Positions 8,051-14,679 of a stretch of 17,624 bases of DNA are shown here, in pieces. Source of the DNA: PUPG01 sp031323845 (GTDB taxonomy: Bacteria > Bacteroidota > Bacteroidia > Bacteroidales > UBA7960). Below the pieces are notes generated by a model. It was not told where the DNA came from and searched no databases. It saw nothing but the letters and a program-made list of their open reading frames with translations. Both the position numbers and the translations under genes were made by a program. The DNA lies in assembly GCA_031323845.1 (NCBI GenBank), contig JAVIYP010000053.1, forward strand, positions 1 to 17,624. The letters are read 5' to 3'. Every line of letters begins with the position of its first letter. Within the stretch, counting starts at the first letter, position 1.

Positions 8051-8437
8051 TTAGTTTTCCTCTGCGCCATCCGCCACCCAGGCGGCAATCTGTTCTCTCG
8101 GGCATTCAGCCAGCTGTGGCTGCCCCTGCGGCATGGGAGAAAAGCCTACGTCATGGTTGACCGCACCAACCAGCTGGCCCGAAAGCGCGATGACGCGCAG
8201 GTCTTCGTAATTGTCGGTTCTGATCCCTGCCGATGGAATGGTGCCCGAATGGCAGCTGTTGCAATTGGCAGCCATGATGGGGGCTATGGTGCCGGAATAG
8301 GTGACGTTGTTGAGGTCGCAATCGGGAGTAATTTCGTCTTTACTGTCCGAGCTGCAGGCCGGAGTGAAAACAATGAGCAGGAAGAAAGCGGCAGTTAAGC
8401 CCTGAAACAAACGATGCAGTAGTACAGCTCTTTTCAT
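8051..8437 (-). CDS. c-type cytochrome lipoprotein (single heme)
   Basis: About 128 residues from MKRAVLLHRL. The signal peptide ends in a lipobox (FTPAC, lipidated Cys28), so the protein should be a membrane lipoprotein. One heme-binding motif CNSCH lies at residues 59-63, preceded by the usual YSGTIAPIMAANC helix. A likely distal methionine is in GFSPMPQG near the C-terminus, followed by the closing helix EQIAAWVADGA typical of small cytochrome c domains. An alternative start at 8461, eight codons upstream, would lengthen the signal peptide; MKRAV with a basic n-region is the better reading. The OB-fold gene follows 11 bp later, so the two are probably co-transcribed. The electron partner is not known. 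Confidence 0.85.
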   Translation of the reverse strand: MKRAVLLHRLFQGLTAAFFLLIVFTPACSSDSKDEITPDCDLNNVTYSGTIAPIMAANCNSCHSGTIPSAGIRTDNYEDLRVIALSGQLVGAVNHDVGFSPMPQGQPQLAECPREQIAAWVADGAEEN

Positions 8438-8609
8438 AATGCAAGAATATTTGTGGTTCATTTTTTAAAGATACGACAAAATCACGGCATGTGTAGCGTC
8501 CCTGTCTAAGACTCTCTCTGGCTGACTCTGTGAAATCGCTCCCGCATGGGCGGACCAGACGTGCAACTTTGTGTTGCATTCCAGACAATGCAATCCCCGG
8601 TTATCAGCG

Positions 8610-9656
8610 TCAGAGGCCCGGTTGAACAAGGATCCTGTGGGTTGACAGCTGCCCTGCCGTTTTTAGCTGAAGCAGGTACATGGCCGCATCCAGACCGCTG
8701 ACATCCAGGGTGTATCTATGGCCACACTCCTGCTGCTCATACACAAGCCTGCCCTGCATGTCGAATACCTTCACCTGCTCAAGGGCGTCCTGGTTGCTGA
8801 TGATGGTGATGCCGGTGGTGGCCGGGTTGGGGAATATATTCACCGTGATCAGTTCACCGATGGTGTAAGCCTGCGTCTCATCCGCTTCAAGCACCACCGT
8901 AACGGTGACATCTTCATCAACAATTTGGGCCGTGCCGCTGCTGTCGAAGAACCCGTCCCTGCTCACTACATAGTCATAGTCAGCCGGGGGCAGGTTGTCA
9001 AAAACATAAACGCCGGCATCGTATGCATTTCCGTCAAGCGTGATGATCGCATCCGTAACAGCCTCGCCGGATTCATCCTCCACGACGAACGACAACACAT
9101 AGGTATCCTCCCCGTTGGCAGGATTGATGCTTGTTGAGCCGGTCTGAATCAGGTCGCCGCCCGTGCCGCCATCGCCGTTTGCGGCATTGATCACGTAATA
9201 AAACGTTACGGGACCTGCATGTTGCGCTGGAGCGGTCCACTCAAAGGTCCATTCGTTGTTGGCGCCGGCATTTCTATGCCCCACGTATTGCCTGCCATTG
9301 GCCGTACTGCCAAACGACGTGTTGTCTTCGTCAAGGAGGCTGAAGTCCCCCACCGCATTGTTGCCGGCATCGAGCACCGTAATGGAAAAGCCGTATCTCG
9401 GCGCACCATAATCGCCCGTGAAGGTCAGGACGTAGGTTTCTCCCGGTGCATATCCGGCGTCATGGTCTTCTCCAAATTGGAAGTCCATCGTGCCTGTATA
9501 GGAGCCGCCCGAATGACATCCCGCACAGCTGCCTTCGCCCGGCGCACCGGTGCGTCCAAGGGGTGCCTGGCTGCTGTTTTTATCGCCACCGTGCGGCTTC
9601 AAAGCCAGAAACAAAATGGCAGCGAAAAACAAATAATAAAGGGTTTTGGTTTTCAT
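8610..9656 (-). CDS. T9SS-secreted protein with CXXCH motif, choice-of-anchor V-like domain and C-terminal sorting domain
   Basis: 348 residues: signal peptide (1-20), then GAPGEGSCAGCHSG with a single heme-binding motif CAGCH at residues 44-48. A beta-rich domain follows (about 50-190; YVLTFTGDYGAPRYGFSITVLD, WTAPAQHAGPVTFYYVINAANGDG), of the kind called reelin-like or choice-of-anchor V. Then comes a carboxypeptidase-regulatory-like Ig module (about 190-255; DAIITLDG, VFDNLPPADYDYVVSRDGF). The last ~80 residues form a type A T9SS sorting domain (VNIFPNPATTGITI, VKVFDMQGRLVY, LDAAMYLLQLKTAG). It should cross the outer membrane through the type IX system and be released or anchored at the surface. 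Whether the CXXCH carries heme is not shown. It is monocistronic by layout, and repeat copy B lies upstream. Confidence 0.88.
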   Translation of the reverse strand: MKTKTLYYLFFAAILFLALKPHGGDKNSSQAPLGRTGAPGEGSCAGCHSGGSYTGTMDFQFGEDHDAGYAPGETYVLTFTGDYGAPRYGFSITVLDAGNNAVGDFSLLDEDNTSFGSTANGRQYVGHRNAGANNEWTFEWTAPAQHAGPVTFYYVINAANGDGGTGGDLIQTGSTSINPANGEDTYVLSFVVEDESGEAVTDAIITLDGNAYDAGVYVFDNLPPADYDYVVSRDGFFDSSGTAQIVDEDVTVTVVLEADETQAYTIGELITVNIFPNPATTGITIISNQDALEQVKVFDMQGRLVYEQQECGHRYTLDVSGLDAAMYLLQLKTAGQLSTHRILVQPGL

Positions 9657-9771
9657 GTTTCTTCGTTATGGATTCAGAAAAATATGTATGTAAACATTTA
9701 CAGAGAACAATATAAGGTATTTTTCTGAACTAACCCGAAAAAATTACTCAAAACCAATTGATATTCATGTG

Positions 9772-9851
9772 TTTATATTTGCGTATGTGGTTGGTTGTCT
9801 GTGTTTTGTGTTTATTTATAAGATACTGATTGGATGTCGGAATTCAGATGT
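9772..9851. repeat. 80-bp interspersed repeat, copy B
   Basis: Second copy of the repeat at 6611-6690, with no gaps and 9 mismatches over 80 bp. It begins 116 bp upstream of the T9SS cargo gene start, in the same orientation relative to its minus-strand neighbour as copy A. Both copies contain TATATTTG, which resembles the -7 promoter element on the plus strand, but no plus-strand gene follows. Confidence 0.85.
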
Positions 9852-10021
9852 GCAGATGTGAAAATGTGCAGATGTGCAGATGTAAGGTTATTGTTTAATT
9901 GTTTAATTGTTGAATCGTTTATTGATTTTTTGTTCATTGTTACGGATGAAAACTGAATTCTGAGGTCAGAAGTCAGAGGTCAGAGGCTTGTTTCGAACGC
10001 AGTGAGAAATCTGCCAGGAAG
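9845..10021. repeat. Degenerate 7/8-bp tandem tracts in a gene-free stretch
   Basis: Between 9657 and 10282 I see no convincing gene. Five octamers around CAGATGTG lie at 9845-9884. Four octamers around TTGTTTAA lie at 9891-9922 and match the octamer family at 6733-6788. Three or more heptamers around GAGGTCA lie at 9962-9989. The remainder (10022-10282) shows no clear structure; a 45-codon plus-strand frame there (10124-10261) is not supported. Confidence 0.7.
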
Positions 10022-10282
10022 TCGGATTGTGCAAATGTCAGGCTTCCCGACAGTATTCGCATAAGCATGCTCCTGTGTGTCAAAAATTGGTCATGCCGGT
10101 TTCAACAATTTATAATACTAATGAAGATGAAACTGGCAGTGCAGAACGATGCATCGATGGTGGTGCTGGTGCTTTGGTACGGGGTAAGAAACGGCGTCCG
10201 GATGGGCTTCGTTGCCGTGTCCACCCGGGAAGGATATTTCGCAGTAAGAAAAAGTGGCTGACCGTTCAGTTCCGGGTCAGGA

Positions 10283-11359
10283 TTACAGGGTTGACGCCCA
10301 AAAATCGTCCACGGGCTTGTAGTACAGTCCCTGTTGTGTTCCGGCAAATACATATTCCTCACCCACGATCAGGCGGTGAATGTATCTCCCCGGACCCGGG
10401 TCAAGGCCTTCGGTGCAGAAAGCGGCACAATGAAGTCCGGCATCAGTGATTTCGATCTGTGTAATGCGGTAGGCATCCCATACGAGCAGCCGGTTGTTCA
10501 GGCTAAGCCCTTTTTGCTGCCAGGCTAACAGGCCACCAGGAAAGCCGGACACGAACACTTCCCAGCTGCTTCCCTCATCATAAGAAACGAAAACATCTTG
10601 ATCACCAAAGCCAAGCAACTTCTCACCATGCTTTATAAAGTCGAAAATGCGGTCATCAAAAACAAGCTCCCAGCTTCCATCAGGAGAAACCTTATAGGTG
10701 TAGGGATTGAGTGAGATGAGGAAGTTCTCGCCACATGAGTATATACCGGTCAGATTGCCGAAAACGTAGTCCGTGTCAATGGCCGATTCCATAATATCAT
10801 GAATGGAAACCTTACCTGCGGCATCTTTTTCGGCCCGGAACAGAAGCAGGCGCGGCTCAGCAATAACCACTCCGTCAACCTTGGGACGGTACACCGTCAG
10901 GAAGATGTTCTGATCGTTTGAGACAATGACATCTCCCATCCAGGCAGGCGGAAAGAAGAAGCTCCCAAAATCGGGGTAGTATTCCCTGATATCGAATCCG
11001 GCATACTGATCCGGGTTATCGGTGTTGAAAACAAAAATCATGGATGCTTCAATCTTCACAAAAAACCGATCATTAATCTCAGTAGCTCTTGACTCGCTGA
11101 AGACGCCCAGAAAATAGTCATCCGGTTCCATTTCTTCCGGATCATCCAGTTCAACGGTAAACAGGAAGTCTTGGCCCAGGGCAAACAACCTGTCTTCATC
11201 CATATGAAGATTCAGCACGCCAATGTTTTGCATGTTGTTAACGGGCTCCCAGTTAACAGGTTCTTCTTCGGGGATTTCGGGCTCGTACTCGGTATCTTTT
11301 TCGCAGGCTGATAAGAGGAAAAGGAAGATGGCAAACAGTGAAACATATTTTTTCATCAC
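10283..11359 (-). CDS. Lipoprotein, probably beta-propeller-like, function unknown
   Basis: 358 residues. The signal peptide ends in a lipobox (LLSAC, Cys19), followed by an acidic stretch rich in Glu and Pro (EKDTEYEPEIPEEEPVNWEP), consistent with an outer-membrane or surface lipoprotein. The remainder consists of repeated short strand pairs, e.g. LNLHMDEDRLFALG, DQDVFVSYDEGSSWEVFVSG and RLIVGEEYVFAGTQQGLYY. The DQDVFVSYDEGSSWE stretch matches the Asp-box (S-x-D-x-G-x-x-W) of sialidase/BNR-type propellers. The Asp-box is structural and does not imply an enzyme. The start could be the second Met (11356). It has no co-directional neighbour closer than the T9SS cargo gene about 630 bp away. Confidence 0.75.
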   Translation of the reverse strand: MMKKYVSLFAIFLFLLSACEKDTEYEPEIPEEEPVNWEPVNNMQNIGVLNLHMDEDRLFALGQDFLFTVELDDPEEMEPDDYFLGVFSESRATEINDRFFVKIEASMIFVFNTDNPDQYAGFDIREYYPDFGSFFFPPAWMGDVIVSNDQNIFLTVYRPKVDGVVIAEPRLLLFRAEKDAAGKVSIHDIMESAIDTDYVFGNLTGIYSCGENFLISLNPYTYKVSPDGSWELVFDDRIFDFIKHGEKLLGFGDQDVFVSYDEGSSWEVFVSGFPGGLLAWQQKGLSLNNRLLVWDAYRITQIEITDAGLHCAAFCTEGLDPGPGRYIHRLIVGEEYVFAGTQQGLYYKPVDDFWASTL

Positions 11360-11712
11360 GACACAGTTAAGTTAATTATACAGGGAATGCAATCATACCG
11401 GTCTCAGATCAATAGTTGCTCCAAAAATCCTATAATTCTAATAATCATGTGATTATAAAAACCGGTCATGTTCCCCACAGGCGGCTTAACTGTACGTTAT
11501 CGCAACGGATTGTCCGAAAGTGCACATATGAACAACTGATTTTTTGCGTCGAAGCTGCTTTCTTCCCCGTGAGACCCGGCAGGTATGCTGTTTGTTATGG
11601 CTGATGCGGCCTTGGCATGTCGCAGATGTTGTTGGTGTATTGGAGGCAAAAAAACGCTGGTGATGATTGTTTTTTTTATATTTTTGCATTCCCTGTCGCG
11701 TACGGGGTTTAT
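11360..11712. other. Gene-free spacer between lipoprotein and tRNA-Val
   Basis: About 350 bp without a convincing gene. The two divergent transcription units (lipoprotein leftward, tRNA rightward) must both be started here. The only recognisable site is the TAnnTTTG-like box at 11679-11686 before the tRNA. Confidence 0.5.
11679..11686 (+). promoter_or_regulatory. Possible -7 element of tRNA-Val
   Basis: TATTTTTG fits TAnnTTTG and ends 26 bp before the mature tRNA. A -33 TTG at the usual 19-bp spacing is not present, so this is only a partial promoter. Confidence 0.4.
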
Positions 11713-11787
11713 GGGGCGTTAGCTCAGTTGGTTCAGAGCGCATGCTTGACAGGCATGAGGTCGCTGGTTCGATTCCAGCACGTCCCA
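11713..11787 (+). tRNA. tRNA-Val (anticodon GAC)
   Basis: The 75-nt sequence folds into a standard cloverleaf without the encoded CCA. The acceptor arms GGGGCGT and ACGTCCC pair (one G-T wobble) with discriminator A. The D stem is GCTC/GAGC around an AGTTGGTTCA loop. The anticodon stem CATGC/GCATG holds the loop TTGACAG, giving anticodon GAC (Val). The T arm is GCTGG-TTCGATT-CCAGC. A strong terminator follows 10 bp later. It lies at the border between the higher-GC chromosome segment and the AT-rich recombinase/R-M segment. Confidence 0.97.
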
Positions 11788-11796
11788 CTGGAAATG

Positions 11797-11831
11797 AAAG
11801 AGTTACAGAGTTTTTTCTGTGGCTCTTTTTT
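11797..11831 (+). terminator. Rho-independent terminator after tRNA-Val
   Basis: AAAGAG-TT-ACAGA pairs with TCTGT-GG-CTCTTT, giving a 13-bp stem with two G-T wobbles and a 6-nt loop. It runs into a six-T tract (11826-11831). Confidence 0.85.
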
Positions 11832-12143
11832 ATTGCCCAAATGTTTTCACAAGAAAACTGAGATTATCTTCTTCTTTGCCTTTCCCGGAGGTTTGTTCAG
11901 GCACCTGCTTTTTGCAGACGACAAGGTTAGCATGGACAGGTTACTACCTTCCAGCCTTTAAATTAAAATACGCAGATGTAACAAATGCAGAAGGTGCATG
12001 CCAATAACTTAATACCAAAGGTTGAACGAATTATCAAATCAATTTCCAAGGTCACACAATCCAGACACTGTTTCCAGCATGCAGGTTTTTTCCATATTAT
12101 TGTTTTTTACAAACATATTAATTATTTTTTGTGATATGTTTTT
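11832..12143. other. Gene-free AT-rich spacer before the recombinase
   Basis: No gene or RNA is recognisable here. The sequence becomes clearly AT-rich from about 11800. I found no second copy of the tRNA 3' end in the window that would mark a tRNA attachment site. Confidence 0.5.
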
Positions 12144-12162
12144 TATATTTGCATGATATGCA
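12144..12162 (+). promoter_or_regulatory. -7 promoter element with overlapping palindrome upstream of the recombinase
   Basis: TATATTTG (12144-12151) matches TAnnTTTG exactly. A 13-bp palindrome TGCAT-GAT-ATGCA (12150-12162) overlaps its end, a position where a bound regulator would block transcription. No TTG lies at 19-bp spacing. The start codon is 59 bp beyond the palindrome. The operator role is inference. Confidence 0.5.
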
Positions 12163-12220
12163 TCAATAAAAGGATCAATTAACAATACGAAAAAAGATAA
12201 CTTGTCCAATTTCATGATTA

Positions 12221-13375
12221 ATGGTGAAAAAATGCACAATAACCTTAAAGCGGGGCATACTTGGAAAAAACCAGGTTGTTTTTATATCAATCAACGGTTG
12301 TAGTGAACTGATCCCTTTGCTGCAATCAAGATTCGGTGCCAAATGGAGTCATACAGCTAAAAGGTGGTGTCTTTCAGCAGATCGGTTTGTGCTGAATGAT
12401 TTTTTCAACGTTTTCAGAGGAAAAGCTTACATTGACTATTCGAGGTTGCGGGCCGAAACAGCAAGTACTTGTGTTCGGGGTAGACTACCATCACTAACAG
12501 AAAGAAAAACTTTATTATCAGAAAAAGAGTTACCGGCATCGACTCTTGAAAAAATTCAAGCTTTCAGGAAGTGGATGTTGCATAAGCGATACAGTGCTTC
12601 ATCGATAAAAAATTATATGGGAGTACTCAAAAACTTTCTGCTTTTCACTGAGCCAAAACCGTTGGCTGAATTATGCAATCAAGACATGGTTAATTATGTG
12701 AACGAGTATATTATTCCGAACCAACTGAGTTTCACATATCAGAACCAGGTGGTGAATGCGGTTAAATTGTTTTTCAGGGAGGTAATGCAGAGCAGGATTG
12801 AGATTGACAAGTTGGAGCGTCCAAGGCGGGAGCACAAATTGCCGAATGTGTTGAGCAAGGGGGAGATCAGGGCGATTTTGTCGGCACCTTCCAACATCAA
12901 GCATGAGGCCATGTTAAGTTTGGTATATGCTTGCGGGCTTCGACGCAGTGAGTTGCTGAATCTCAGGCCGGAGCATGTAGACAGTGAGCGCGGGTTGCTG
13001 ATCATCAAGAATGCAAAGGGACGAAAAGACAGGGTGGTATCCATTTCCGTGAAGATGGTTGAATTGTTACGTGCGTATTACAGGCGTTACAAGCCGGTGG
13101 TTTGGTTATTTGAGGGTCAGCAGGCAGGCACTTCCTATTCGGAGACCAGTTTGCAGGCGGTTTTAAAGAGTGCATTAAAAAAGGCCGGAATTAAAAAGCC
13201 GGTAACCTTGCATTGGTTGAGGCATTCGTATGCCACGCATTTGTTGGAGGCCGGGACGGATCTGCGGTACATCCAGGAGCTTTTAGGGCACAAGAGCAGC
13301 AAGACCACCGAGATTTACACGCATGTATCTGAGAAGCACATACAAAAAATCAAATCTCCTTTTGATGATTTATAG
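12221..13375 (+). CDS. Tyrosine recombinase (XerD/integron-integrase-like)
   Basis: A 384-residue site-specific recombinase. Residues 1-100 form the arm usual in Bacteroidota integrases (TITLKRG, KWSHTAKRWCLS, FFNVFRGKAYIDY); about 105-195 is the SAM-like core-binding domain; about 205-384 is the catalytic domain. All active-site residues are present: Arg241 (GLRRSE), Lys266 (NAKGRK), His331-x-x-Arg334 (HWLRHS), His357 (LLGHKSS) and nucleophile Tyr366 (IYTH). The Arg334-Tyr366 distance equals that in XerD. The C-terminal KSPFDDL resembles the RSPLDAL end of class 1 integron integrase IntI1, but the extra I2 helix insertion that integron integrases carry before the HxxR box is missing. The hairpin at 13406-13493 begins 30 bp after its stop. 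The 5' half is more AT-rich than the 3' half. Recombinase activity is near certain; the target site is inferred. Confidence 0.93.
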   Translation: MVKKCTITLKRGILGKNQVVFISINGCSELIPLLQSRFGAKWSHTAKRWCLSADRFVLNDFFNVFRGKAYIDYSRLRAETASTCVRGRLPSLTERKTLLSEKELPASTLEKIQAFRKWMLHKRYSASSIKNYMGVLKNFLLFTEPKPLAELCNQDMVNYVNEYIIPNQLSFTYQNQVVNAVKLFFREVMQSRIEIDKLERPRREHKLPNVLSKGEIRAILSAPSNIKHEAMLSLVYACGLRRSELLNLRPEHVDSERGLLIIKNAKGRKDRVVSISVKMVELLRAYYRRYKPVVWLFEGQQAGTSYSETSLQAVLKSALKKAGIKKPVTLHWLRHSYATHLLEAGTDLRYIQELLGHKSSKTTEIYTHVSEKHIQKIKSPFDDL

Positions 13376-13405
13376 AAAAATATTATATATTTGTTATAAT
13401 CACAT

Positions 13406-13493
13406 GTAAAGGACATACATACATTTCAAACTGCACAATACATACCACAGAATGAAGTATTGTGCAGTTTTTATGTATATATAAACGAGTTAC
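13406..13493 (+). repeat. Long imperfect hairpin at the recombinase/cassette junction (att-like; possible terminator)
   Basis: The core is a perfect 14-bp inverted repeat, AAACTGCACAATAC (13428-13441) and GTATTGTGCAGTTT (13457-13470), with a 15-nt loop. It continues outward through a TTC/TT bulge to ATACAT (13419-13424) / ATGTAT (13473-13478), and further out to GTAA (13406-13409) / TTAC (13490-13493). The right end coincides with the proposed cassette boundary GTTAC. Five Ts after the core could let it stop transcription of the recombinase gene, though the loop is long and the stem GC-poor. Bulged outer arms look more like a folded recombination site. Confidence 0.6.
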
Positions 13494-13602
13494 CGTTCAT
13501 TGTAAAAAGACAAAACAGACGACAGTATAAAAAAGGAATCTTTGCTGCATAAGGACAAAAAAGAAAAATGAAGAGTCGCCAACCCTTAGCAAAATTAAAA
13601 GA

Positions 13603-13638
13603 GGTGTTTTGCCAATACACAAGCCAACTCAAAACACC
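13603..13638. repeat. Inverted repeat in the R-M operon leader region
   Basis: GGTGTTTTG (13603-13611) and CAAAACACC (13630-13638) form a perfect 9-bp stem around an 18-nt loop. It lies 79 bp before the -7 element of the R-M operon. The 13500-13717 stretch holds no convincing gene. Confidence 0.6.
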
Positions 13639-13717
13639 ACATTTTATTTTGCACAAACGCACACATGAATTTTGATAACTTGACAATAAATTATTCGAAT
13701 CATAAGAGTACAAATCT

Positions 13718-13725
13718 TAACTTTG
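13718..13725 (+). promoter_or_regulatory. -7 element of the R-M operon promoter
   Basis: TAACTTTG is an exact TAnnTTTG match, 30 bp before the methylase ATG at 13756. The -33 TTG is absent at standard spacing. It lies inside the proposed cassette, so the operon should be expressed without an outside promoter. No C-protein (controller) gene is present. Confidence 0.6.
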
Positions 13726-13755
13726 CATAAAACAAATTGAATATAAAAAACAGTA

Positions 13756-14679
13756 ATGAATAATAGAATAGCAAAATCATTTTTAAAATGGGCTGGTGGA
13801 AAAACACAACTCATAAATGAGATTGAAAAGTCGTTACCATATGATTTGACCAACAATAAATTCACATTTATAGAACCATTTGTTGGAAGTGGAGCCGTTT
13901 TGTTTTGGATGCTTAACAACTTTGCAAAATTGGAGAAAGCAGTAATAAACGACATTAACGAAGACTTAATAAACACCTATAAAACTATAGCTTCTAAGCC
14001 CAAAGAACTTATTTCAATTCTTCAACAACTGCAAAACGAATTTCATTTTTTAGAAAACAAACCCGAAGAAAAGAAAGAATACTATTACCAAAAAAGAGAC
14101 TTGTACAACACAAGAAAAGAAGAACAAAGCGGACAAGCCGCTTTGTTTATTTTCCTTAATCGTACTTGCTTTAATGGATTGTACCGAGTAAATAAAAGTA
14201 ATGGTTATAATGTCCCAATGGGTAGTTATAAAAAGCCAACCATTTGTGACAATAAAAATATCTTAGCTGTTAGTAACGCTTTGCAAAGAGTCGAAATTTT
14301 GTGTGGCGACTTTGAGCAAACACTCGAATACACAACAGAAAATTCACTATTCTATTTTGATCCACCTTACAAGCCTTTGAGTGAAACATCTAGCTTTAAT
14401 TCTTATGCAAAAGACGAGTTCAACGATAACGAACAAATCCGACTCAAAAACTTTTGTACTAAACTAGATGCTTTAAATCATACTTGGATTTTAAGTAATT
14501 CAGACGTTAAAGGAAAAGATTTGAACGACAACTTTTTTGACGATTTATATTCTGACTTTTACATTCAGCGTGTTGATGCAAGAAGAAGTATAAATGCGAA
14601 TCCAGAAAAAAGAGGTTCGCTAAAAGAACTACTAATTACAAACCAAACTAGTATTCAAGATTATGTCAGAGCAGTTTAA
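13756..14679 (+). CDS. dpnM: DNA adenine methyltransferase, alpha class, GATC-type (Dam/DpnM-like)
   Basis: A 307-residue D12-class methylase that should put a methyl group on N6 of adenine in GATC, protecting DNA from the endonuclease downstream. It shows the Dam/DpnM signature: FLKWAGGKTQL (residues 9-19, motif X), FIEPFVGSGAVLF (38-50, the SAM-binding FxGxG), the target-recognition-side block FLNRTCFNGLYRVNKSNG (133-150) with GYNVPMGSYKKP (150-161), and the catalytic FDPPY (201-205). Motif order (X, I, then IV) is alpha class. The 3' end overlaps the endonuclease start by 17 bp, indicating translational coupling, and it is the first gene behind the operon promoter. GATC specificity follows from the family and the DpnII-like partner. 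Sequence is AT-rich relative to the left half of the window. Confidence 0.95.
   Translation: MNNRIAKSFLKWAGGKTQLINEIEKSLPYDLTNNKFTFIEPFVGSGAVLFWMLNNFAKLEKAVINDINEDLINTYKTIASKPKELISILQQLQNEFHFLENKPEEKKEYYYQKRDLYNTRKEEQSGQAALFIFLNRTCFNGLYRVNKSNGYNVPMGSYKKPTICDNKNILAVSNALQRVEILCGDFEQTLEYTTENSLFYFDPPYKPLSETSSFNSYAKDEFNDNEQIRLKNFCTKLDALNHTWILSNSDVKGKDLNDNFFDDLYSDFYIQRVDARRSINANPEKRGSLKELLITNQTSIQDYVRAV

Noticed and set aside
8562..8578. Small hairpin TGCAAC-TTTGT-GTTGCA downstream of the T9SS cargo gene
   Set aside because: Only six base pairs and no T tract on the minus strand; too weak to call a terminator.
9845..9922. Repeat tracts as a CRISPR array
   Set aside because: Units are 7-8 bp, adjacent and degenerate, with no spacers and no cas genes.
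10124..10261. Plus-strand frame of about 45 codons (MKLAVQNDASMVVLV...)
   Set aside because: Short, with no recognisable domain, no promoter, and next to repeat tracts. Not enough to call a gene.
11766..11787. tRNA-Val 3' end as the attachment site of an element inserted by the nearby recombinase
   Set aside because: I found no second copy of the tRNA 3' end downstream in the window. The cassette boundary at 13489 fits the recombinase better.
11486..11788. 100-codon minus-strand frame beginning MGRAGIEPATSCL
   Set aside because: It is the antisense of the tRNA-Val gene. The GRAGIEPATSCL peptide is a well-known artefact of translating tRNA genes backwards.
13471..13976. Minus-strand frames of 80 and 110 codons before and over the methylase start
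   Set aside because: AT-rich low-complexity peptides overlapping the true methylase and its promoter.
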